Assembly (NCBI GenBank): GCA_934678955.1
Contig: CAKUSI010000011.1
Span: forward strand, 1-29,257
From: an uncultured Austwickia sp.
GTDB lineage: Bacteria > Actinomycetota > Actinomycetes > Actinomycetales > Dermatophilaceae
Length of the DNA stretch: 29,257 bases
Direction of reading: 5' to 3'
A program made the translations under genes and the position numbers. Within the stretch, counting starts at the first letter, position 1. Each line of letters opens with the position of its first letter. Below are positions 8,347 to 14,369 of this stretch, one piece after another. The notes under the pieces were generated by a model. It did not search any database. It had not been told where the DNA came from and saw nothing but the letters and a program-made list of their open reading frames with translations.

Positions 8347-9990
8347 TCAGGTGCAGTCTACGGCGGCACTCCGGGTCGCCCGAAGCGCGGGCCGGCCCGA
8401 CCGGGACGGGCCGGTGGTCGTTCGGCCCCCCAGCCTGCGGCGCAGGAGGACCAGTGCCGTTCCGGCTGCGGCGAGGAGGGCGGGGAAATCCCCGAGCCGG
8501 GTGGCGAGGGTGACGCTCGAGCGCAGCGGCAGAGCCCCCGCGAGGATCGCCGGTTCGAACAGGCTCGTTGCCTGGTGGGCGACACCGTCGGGGGTGATCA
8601 GCGCGCTGACGCCGACGTTGCTGATGTGCACGACCGATCGACCGTGTTCGATGGCCCGGATTCGGGAGATCGCGAGCTGTTGGACCGACTCGTCGGTGTC
8701 CCCGAAGGTTGCGTTGTTGGTCTGCACGACGAGCAGGTTGGCGCCGCGCGTGACGCCGTCGCGGACGAGGTCGTCGTAAGCCACCTCGAAGCAGATGTTG
8801 GCCCCGGCGGCGATGTCGGGAGCCCCACCGGCGCGCGGAACCCGGAGCACGCCGACCTCGGCTCCGCCCACGAAGTCGCGCCGGACGTAGTCGACCTTGT
8901 CCGAGAAGAGTCGCCAGAAATCGCGTTGGGGGACGTACTCGGCGAACGGTGCCGGGTGCCGCTTGTCGTAGCGCTGGGTCGGCCCGCCGCGGCCGGGCTC
9001 GTAGAGCAACGCGGCGTTCGTGAGGTGGTCGGCGGGCTCGGTCAGCACCGCACCGACCACGACGGGCGCGCCGATGGCCTCGACGGATGCGCGGATCACG
9101 GCGTCCGCGTCGGGGTTGCGCAGCGGGTCGATGTCCGAGGCGTTCTCCGGCCAGATCACGAGGTCCGGCGGCGGCGCGCCGTACATGTGCATGTCGCGCG
9201 CGGCCTCCCGGGTGACCCGGGCGTGGTTGTCGAGCACCGCGCGCCTCTGGGCGTTGAAGTCCAGGCCTGCCTGGGGGACGTCCCCCTGGACCGCGACGAC
9301 CCGTGCCTCCGGGCCGTCCGTGGGGGTCGGAATCGCGAGCGGGGCAAGGATGATGAGAGCGGTCGCCGCCAGCAGAGCTGCGGCCACCGATGAGACTCGT
9401 ACGAGGCCCGGCCGCTCCGAGCCGACCGCAGTGCGCCCCTCCCCCGGCGCCACCTCGGACGCGGTCCGCCATCGGCGGATGGCGGCCGACCCCGCCACCG
9501 CGAGACAGCCGCCCGTGAACGCCACCGCGAACGACACCCCCGGCGCACCCAGCAGGGCTGCCACGCGCGCGAAGGGCGAATCCGCCTGCGAGAACGCGAG
9601 TCGTGCCCAGGGGAAACCGCCGTACGGGACCGTGCTGCGCGCCAGCTCGACGGTGACCCACGCGGCGCCCACCCACAGCGGGAACCATCGGTCGGGGACC
9701 CGGACACCGCCCAGCGTGGCCCCGAGGAAGAGGTAGTAGGCGGCCGACACGGCCGCGAGCGCGAGCCACGGAAGGGCACCCACGAAGATGCCCGACCACG
9801 ACAGGGTGGGCACCAGGAAGGCGAGGGCCCCACTCCCCGCGATCACCGCGCCGCGCCGCGCTCCGGTGTCCCGAGCGGCGGCGGCCCACAGCGCGACCCC
9901 GACGGGGGCGGCCGGCCAGAGGTCATACCCGGGGAAGGACAGCCACAGCGCGATCCCGCCCGCGACTGCGAGCAGGAGTCGGAGGGGCAC
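8347..9990 (-). CDS. lnt: Apolipoprotein N-acyltransferase
   Basis: A 547-residue membrane enzyme that adds the third acyl chain to the N-terminal cysteine of lipoproteins. The first ~220 residues contain several hydrophobic helices; the second part is the extracytoplasmic nitrilase domain with its catalytic triad visible as Glu282 (IWPENAS), Lys343 (YDKRHPAPF) and Cys400 (NICFE). A C-terminal hydrophobic helix follows near residue 500. It starts with GTG at 9990 with only a weak ribosome site. It sits directly upstream of ppm, probably as an operon. A potential substrate, the FKBP lipoprotein, is encoded at 20.7-21.7 kb. Confidence 0.93.
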   Translation of the reverse strand: MPLRLLLAVAGGIALWLSFPGYDLWPAAPVGVALWAAAARDTGARRGAVIAGSGALAFLVPTLSWSGIFVGALPWLALAAVSAAYYLFLGATLGGVRVPDRWFPLWVGAAWVTVELARSTVPYGGFPWARLAFSQADSPFARVAALLGAPGVSFAVAFTGGCLAVAGSAAIRRWRTASEVAPGEGRTAVGSERPGLVRVSSVAAALLAATALIILAPLAIPTPTDGPEARVVAVQGDVPQAGLDFNAQRRAVLDNHARVTREAARDMHMYGAPPPDLVIWPENASDIDPLRNPDADAVIRASVEAIGAPVVVGAVLTEPADHLTNAALLYEPGRGGPTQRYDKRHPAPFAEYVPQRDFWRLFSDKVDYVRRDFVGGAEVGVLRVPRAGGAPDIAAGANICFEVAYDDLVRDGVTRGANLLVVQTNNATFGDTDESVQQLAISRIRAIEHGRSVVHISNVGVSALITPDGVAHQATSLFEPAILAGALPLRSSVTLATRLGDFPALLAAAGTALVLLRRRLGGRTTTGPSRSGRPALRATRSAAVDCT

Positions 9991-10034
9991 GTCGGCCAGG
10001 CTACCTGCGGCCTGCGACCACGGCCTGGACGGCT

Positions 10035-10121
10035 ACCGGACGGGACGAGGCCCGCACGCCGGTGGGGCCTTCCCCCAGCGGAGGGGTGTTTTCTACTGGG
10101 CGTGCGGGCCACGTGTCCGGT
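10035..10121 (-). other. Structured element: 12-bp stem in the lnt leader region
   Basis: GGCCCGCACGCC (10049-10060) and GGCGTGCGGGCC (10099-10110) are perfect 12-bp inverted arms around 38 bases. An outer pair ACCGGAC (10035-10041) and GTCCGGT (10115-10121) flanks them, and the loop has CCCC and GGGG runs able to form competing inner hairpins. It ends about 45 bases before the lnt start. It does not fit any RNA family I can name. Either strand could be functional; minus is chosen because it would lie in the lnt leader. Confidence 0.4.
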
Positions 10122-10262
10122 CGCGGCATGGGTCGCCGCCGGCCGATCAGGTCCAACTTAACGGCGCTGCCGCCGCTGTCAATCGGGCGGAACCGGTTCA
10201 GGAGCGAAGAAGGCACAGCTCAGCTGGCGTGTCGCGGGCCGAACGACGCTCTCTGATCCGCT

Positions 10263-10301
10263 CGTTCACTCCGGGATTCGTCTCATCGCCGACAGTGAAC
10301 G
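10263..10301 (+). promoter_or_regulatory. Inverted repeat upstream of ybaK
   Basis: CGTTCACT (10263-10270) and AGTGAACG (10294-10301) are perfect 8-bp arms 23 bases apart, 70 bases before ybaK. The spacing fits either two half-sites for a dimeric regulator or a hairpin. No clear -35/-10 pair was identified. Confidence 0.3.
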
Positions 10302-10370
10302 ACCCCTCGCGGCCTGACGACAGGAGAGGGTTCGGCTGCACGGGGTCGCGCCCCTTGAGAGCATGGCGCC

Positions 10371-10889
10371 ATGTCGCCTTCCCGCCGATCCGCGACGCCC
10401 TCAGCGCGACGCGGGGCCACCCCGGCCCTGTCGGTGCTCGCCTCCGCCGGGGTCGCCTATGCGGAGCACACCTACGCGCACGATCCTGCGGCGCCGGCAT
10501 ACGGGCCGGAAGCTGCCGAGGCGCTCGGCGTGCCTCCCGCCCGGGTCTTCAAGACGCTCGTGGTGCGCGTGGAGCGGGGCCTGGCGGTGGGCGTGGTGCC
10601 CGTGGACCGGCAGCTGGACCTCAAGGCGATGGCAGCGGCGCTGCGGGCCAAGAGCGCCGCCATGGCCGACCCGGCGGAGGCGGAGCGTAGCAGCGGTTAC
10701 GTGGTGGGCGGCATCAGCCCGCTGGGTCAACGCAAGCCGCTGCCCACCGTCCTCGACGCCTCGATGAGCGGCTGGGAGACCGTCTACGTGTCCGCGGGCA
10801 AGAGGGGCCACGACGTCGAGCTGGCCCCGGCCGACCTGGCCGCGCTCACCGGCGCCACGTTCGCCCCCATCGCGCGGGACGCGACGTGA
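10371..10889 (+). CDS. ybaK: YbaK/EbsC-type Cys-tRNA(Pro) deacylase
   Basis: A 172-residue YbaK-family protein, which hydrolyses cysteine wrongly attached to tRNA-Pro. Family landmarks are the VFKTLVVRV strand with the conserved lysine, a VPVDRQLDLKAMAAAL segment, the VGGISPLGQRKPLPTVLD signature, and a WETVYVSAGKRGHDVELAPADL segment near the end. A short Arg/Ser-rich N-terminal extension precedes the domain. The stop overlaps the GTG start of the next gene by four bases, so the two are translationally coupled. Confidence 0.9.
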   Translation: MSPSRRSATPSARRGATPALSVLASAGVAYAEHTYAHDPAAPAYGPEAAEALGVPPARVFKTLVVRVERGLAVGVVPVDRQLDLKAMAAALRAKSAAMADPAEAERSSGYVVGGISPLGQRKPLPTVLDASMSGWETVYVSAGKRGHDVELAPADLAALTGATFAPIARDAT

Positions 10890-11848
10890 GCGCGCAGGGG
10901 CTGCAGGAGCCCGGTCGACTCATGTTGCTGGACGCCGCCGGCCTGTACTTCCGAGCGTTCTTCGGCGTCCCCGACCGCCGGACCGATCCCGACGAGCCGC
11001 CCACCAACGCGGTCCGCGGGTTCCTCGACATGATCGCGACCCTCGTGTTCGCCCACCGCCCGGACGGCCTCGTCGCGTGCTGGGACGACGACTGGCGTCC
11101 GGCGTTCCGGGTCGCCGCCGTGCCCTCGTACAAGACCCACCGCCTCGCGCCCGACGCGACCGACGAGGAGGCCACCCCGCCCGAACTGGCCGTCCAGGTG
11201 CCGCTCGTGGTGAAGGCCCTCGGCGCCCTCGGCCTCGCGCGGGTGGGCTCGCCGGGCTACGAGGCGGACGACGTGATCGGCACGCTCGCCGACAGAGAGG
11301 AGGGCCGGCGCCGCGTGGACGTCGTCACCGGGGACCGGGATCTCTTCCAACTCGTGCGCGACCCCTCCCCCGGCGACGCCGGCGTGCGCGTCCTCTACAC
11401 GGCGCGCGGGGGTGTGCGCGACGCCGACGTGGTGGACGTGGCGTACCTGAAAAGCCGGTACGGGGTGAGCGGAGGGGACGGATACGCCGATCTCGCGATC
11501 CTGCGGGGGGATCCCTCCGACGGATTGCCGGGGGTGCCAGGCGTCGGGGAGAAGACGGCCGCCCGCCTGCTGGCCACGTACGGGGACCTGGCCGGGCTCA
11601 TCAAGGCGATCGATGACGACGACCCCCGTCTCAAAGGGGCCCAGCGGGCCAAGCTCGTCGGGGCCCGCGGTTACCTCCAGGTGGCACCCACGGTCGTCAG
11701 GGTCGCACGGGACTGCCCGCTGCCGCCGCTGGACGACGCGCTCCCGAGTGAGGTCGCCGACCTGCGGCTGCTGTCCGAGCTGGCCTCCGGATACCGCCTG
11801 ACCGCCTCGATCGACCGGGTGTTGACGGCATTGGGCATCAGGTCCTAG
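10886..11848 (+). CDS. 5'-3' exonuclease (stand-alone PolA-N/flap endonuclease-type)
   Basis: A 320-residue protein equivalent to the N-terminal 5'-3' exonuclease domain of DNA polymerase I. It shows the first acidic motif LLDAAGLYFRAFFGV, the helical arch segment with YKTHR, the metal-binding YEADDVIGTLA and VVTGDRDLFQLV motifs, and the helix-three-turn-helix DNA-binding motif DGLPGVPGVGEKTAARLL. It would remove 5' flaps or RNA primers. It starts with GTG inside the ybaK stop (GTGA). Its TAG stop shares CTAG with the stop of the convergent response regulator. Such genes are common near helY in actinobacteria. Confidence 0.92.
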   Translation: MSAQGLQEPGRLMLLDAAGLYFRAFFGVPDRRTDPDEPPTNAVRGFLDMIATLVFAHRPDGLVACWDDDWRPAFRVAAVPSYKTHRLAPDATDEEATPPELAVQVPLVVKALGALGLARVGSPGYEADDVIGTLADREEGRRRVDVVTGDRDLFQLVRDPSPGDAGVRVLYTARGGVRDADVVDVAYLKSRYGVSGGDGYADLAILRGDPSDGLPGVPGVGEKTAARLLATYGDLAGLIKAIDDDDPRLKGAQRAKLVGARGYLQVAPTVVRVARDCPLPPLDDALPSEVADLRLLSELASGYRLTASIDRVLTALGIRS

Positions 11849-12486
11849 TCCAGCAACCCCGCGGTTCGGGCCGCCGCCACAGCGGCCGTGCGGCTCTCGA
11901 CGCCCAGCTTGCCGAACGCACGGTTGAGATGGCTCTTGACCGTCGCCTCGCTGATGAAGAGGTGCTTCGCGATGCTCCGGTTCGGCAGCCCCTCCGCCAC
12001 CAGCGTCAGGACCTCGCGCTCCCGTTCGCTGAGCCCGGCCCGGCGCGTCCGCATGCTCGCGACCACGCGCTCCGAGAGGGAGGTGCTGAGCACGGTCTCG
12101 CCGGCGGCGGCGCGCACGATCGCGGTGACGATGGCGTCCGGGGCGGCGTCCTTGAGCAGGTATCCCGAGGCTCCCGCCTCGACCGCCCGCAGGATGTCCG
12201 CGTCGTGGTCGTAGGTGGTCAGGATGACCACGGCAGGCGGAGCCGCCGGCCCGGCGGGGGACTCGCGCAGCGTCTTCGTGACCGCCACACCGTCCGGCCC
12301 GGCGCCGAGCCGCAGGTCGCACAACACGACGTCGGCCCGCAGCGTCTGCGCCGCGGACACGGCCTCGGTCCCGTCGGCGGCCGACCCGACGACGTCGAGC
12401 TCCGGGCGGGCGGCCAGCAGCGCGTGCAGTCCGGCCCGCACGACGGGGTGGTCGTCGACGATGAGGACCCGGATGGGCGGGTTCAT
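11845..12486 (-). CDS. NarL/FixJ-family response regulator
   Basis: A 213-residue two-domain regulator. The receiver domain has the acidic pair Asp11-Asp12, phosphoacceptor Asp57 (VVLCDLRLG) and Lys112 (GYLLKDAAP). A LuxR-type helix-turn-helix occupies about residues 150-195 (LSEREREVLTLVAEGLPNRS, then SEATVKSHLNRAF). The ATG overlaps the kinase stop (ATGA), so kinase and regulator are coupled. Target genes are unknown; the upstream DUF2871 gene is the best candidate partner. Confidence 0.93.
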   Translation of the reverse strand: MNPPIRVLIVDDHPVVRAGLHALLAARPELDVVGSAADGTEAVSAAQTLRADVVLCDLRLGAGPDGVAVTKTLRESPAGPAAPPAVVILTTYDHDADILRAVEAGASGYLLKDAAPDAIVTAIVRAAAGETVLSTSLSERVVASMRTRRAGLSEREREVLTLVAEGLPNRSIAKHLFISEATVKSHLNRAFGKLGVESRTAAVAAARTAGLLD

Positions 12487-13715
12487 CGGACGCCCCCGTG
12501 CAAGGGCAGGTAGGCCGAGAGCGCCGTACCCTCTCCCGGCGCCGATTCGACCTCGAGCCCGCCCCCGAGTTCGCGCAGGCGGGCGCGCGTCGAGCGCAGA
12601 CCATACCCACCTTCCGACGCGGCCCGCAGGCGCTCCGCGAGCGCGCTGGGCTCGAACCCGACACCGTCGTCCACGACGTCGAGGCGCACGGATTCCTCGT
12701 CGTCGGTGAGCGACACCACGACCTGGCGGGCACGGGCGTGGCGGCGCACGTTCGCGAGCGCGCCCTGCGCGGTCCGGACGAGCGCCACCTCGACCGCGGT
12801 GGGCAGCCCGTCGAAGTCGCCGTCCAGCCGCAGGTCGGCGACCACGCCGGAGTCTTGCGTGAACCGATCGAGGAGCCGGCGCAGCGTCGCCGGCAGACCC
12901 GCGTCGAGGTCCCGCGGCGCGAGCGCGCCCACGACGCGCCGGGCCTCGATCAGGTGGTCCGAGGCCGAGTCCTCGATCCGGGCGAGGAGCGCCCGGAGGT
13001 CGTCCTCGCCGGCGCCCAGCGGCCCGGAGCGGGCCAGGATCACGATCGAGGAGAACCCCTGCGCCAATGTGTCGTGGATGTCGCGGGACAGGCGCGCGCG
13101 TTCGCTGACCACGCCGGCCTCGCGCTGCGCCTCCGCCAGCTCGGCGTGCAGCACCTCGGCCTCGGCCTGCGCGGCCACCAGCGAGGTGACGAGGCGTTGC
13201 CGCTCCAGCGCCACCCCGACGAGCGTGACCTGCGCGCGGGAGACGACCAGGGCGAAGACCGCTCCGAGCGACGGCCCGATGACCTGGGAGAACGCGACGG
13301 TTCCAGCGGCGCGCCAGGGCGCGGCCACCACGACGAGGAGGACGAGCAGCGCGTACGGGATCGCCCAGCGCCAGGCCAGCAGATGTCCTGCGAGCAGCCA
13401 CAGGCTGAACGCGATCCACACGTTCTCGGGCGTGATCGCGACCATCCCCAGCCAGCAGGCCGTGAGCCCGGCCAGCCAGGCGAGCGCCGGGCGGCTGGTC
13501 ACCTGACCGCTCGAGGCGTGCCCCAGGCCGACGTCCCCACGCCGCGCGAGAACGATCCCCGCCGCGTACCACCCCAAGAACAGGGCCATCGCCGCGATCA
13601 GGGACCCGGCACGCGTCCCCGCGCCGAGCGCGCGGCCCAGGCACACCGCGCACAGCACCGCCACGAGCACGTGCTGGAGGGCGGTGAGGGAGCGGAGGAC
13701 CGAGCGCACCTTCAT
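12483..13715 (-). CDS. Sensor histidine kinase, HisKA_3 type, with about six membrane helices
   Basis: A 410-residue kinase. About six hydrophobic helices fill residues 8-165 with no sizeable extracytoplasmic domain, so the signal is probably sensed in or at the membrane. A coiled-coil linker (residues ~168-205) leads to the HisKA_3 motif with His214 (RLSRDIHDTLAQGFSS). The ATPase part has a shortened N box (ALANVRRHARA), the G1 box DVVDDGVGF and a G2 region GGYGLRSTRARL. It is the middle gene of DUF2871-kinase-regulator, 27 bases after the first gene and overlapping the last. The signal is not known. Confidence 0.92.
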   Translation of the reverse strand: MKVRSVLRSLTALQHVLVAVLCAVCLGRALGAGTRAGSLIAAMALFLGWYAAGIVLARRGDVGLGHASSGQVTSRPALAWLAGLTACWLGMVAITPENVWIAFSLWLLAGHLLAWRWAIPYALLVLLVVVAAPWRAAGTVAFSQVIGPSLGAVFALVVSRAQVTLVGVALERQRLVTSLVAAQAEAEVLHAELAEAQREAGVVSERARLSRDIHDTLAQGFSSIVILARSGPLGAGEDDLRALLARIEDSASDHLIEARRVVGALAPRDLDAGLPATLRRLLDRFTQDSGVVADLRLDGDFDGLPTAVEVALVRTAQGALANVRRHARARQVVVSLTDDEESVRLDVVDDGVGFEPSALAERLRAASEGGYGLRSTRARLRELGGGLEVESAPGEGTALSAYLPLHGGVR

Positions 13716-13741
13716 GACGGTACGGGACGCCCGCGACGCCC

Positions 13742-14254
13742 TCAGGCGTCGACCGTGTCCTCCGCGCGGCGCTGGGCGGGCGTGCTGCGGGCCGGCTCAG
13801 TGCCCGACCTGTCGGATGCTGCCGATCCCCGGTCCGGGTCAGCGGCCTTGACCACTTGGCCGAGGCCGAGGAAGAGGAAGACGAACGCCAGCGTGAGCGT
13901 CATGTGCCCGAGGCCGGAGACACCGGCGAGTGCCGGGCTGTTCGCCGCGGGCTCCCCCAGCACCTGCAGGCTCCCCTTGACCAGGAGCCCGGCCGACGTC
14001 AGCGCCAGTCCTGCCTGCCAGACCCAGAAGCCGCGCCGGAACCACGCGTTCGACGACAGGGCCGCCCACACCCCGGCGAGGGCCAGCAGCACGAGCATGA
14101 GGGTCGTCCCGAGGGCGAGCATGTGGGTATGCACGACGGCGAGCTGTGTGCCGCCCGCCACGTCGTTGAGCTTGGTGAACTCGCGGTAGTACAGGCCGCT
14201 GATCAGCCCGAGCGCCGTCCAGACGGCCGCTGCGCGCCACAGATGCAGGTGCAT
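13742..14254 (-). CDS. DUF2871 family four-helix membrane protein
   Basis: A 170-residue protein with hydrophobic helices at about 4-20, 40-65, 72-92 and 112-135, followed by a charged Ser/Arg/Asp-rich tail. The conserved DUF2871 signature is clear: GLISGLYYREFTKLNDV followed by the HTHMLALG motif, with two histidines in a membrane segment that could bind a metal or haem. No function is established for the family. The ATG at 14254 starts the first helix and is preceded by AAAGG. An RNA hairpin could mask this start. It leads the kinase/regulator operon and may be a co-sensor. Confidence 0.85.
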   Translation of the reverse strand: MHLHLWRAAAVWTALGLISGLYYREFTKLNDVAGGTQLAVVHTHMLALGTTLMLVLLALAGVWAALSSNAWFRRGFWVWQAGLALTSAGLLVKGSLQVLGEPAANSPALAGVSGLGHMTLTLAFVFLFLGLGQVVKAADPDRGSAASDRSGTEPARSTPAQRRAEDTVDA

Positions 14255-14256
14255 GG

Positions 14257-14288
14257 GAGGACCTTTCGTGTGTGTTGTCCAGGTCCTC
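14257..14288 (-). promoter_or_regulatory. Leader hairpin next to the DUF2871 start codon
   Basis: On the minus strand GAGGACC (14288 to 14282) can pair with GGTCCTC (14263 to 14257) around an 18-base A/C-rich loop. The 3' arm ends two bases before the ATG and takes in the end of the AAAGG ribosome site. Such a stem would limit translation initiation of the whole operon. Confidence 0.4.
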
Positions 14289-14369
14289 TCGACGGTAGGC
14301 AGATCGACGCGCCGCTCCCAGCGCGCGACCTCCACCCTTCGATGGATTTCGCGGCCCGCGATGGATACC

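Larger units (their letters stand above)
9991..10370. other. Divergent intergenic region between lnt and ybaK
   Basis: About 380 bases without a convincing gene. It holds a long hairpin element (10035-10121) on the lnt side and an inverted repeat (10263-10301) on the ybaK side. Short open frames here have random composition. Confidence 0.6.

Noticed and set aside
8329..9889. Long open frames overlapping lnt on both strands, including one reading into ppm
   Set aside because: Only the lnt and ppm frames carry catalytic motifs; the upstream part of the long frame is Arg-rich shadow of lnt.
12498..14189. 563-codon plus-strand frame opposite the kinase and DUF2871 genes
   Set aside because: Random Arg/Gln/His-rich composition; real genes on the other strand are clear.
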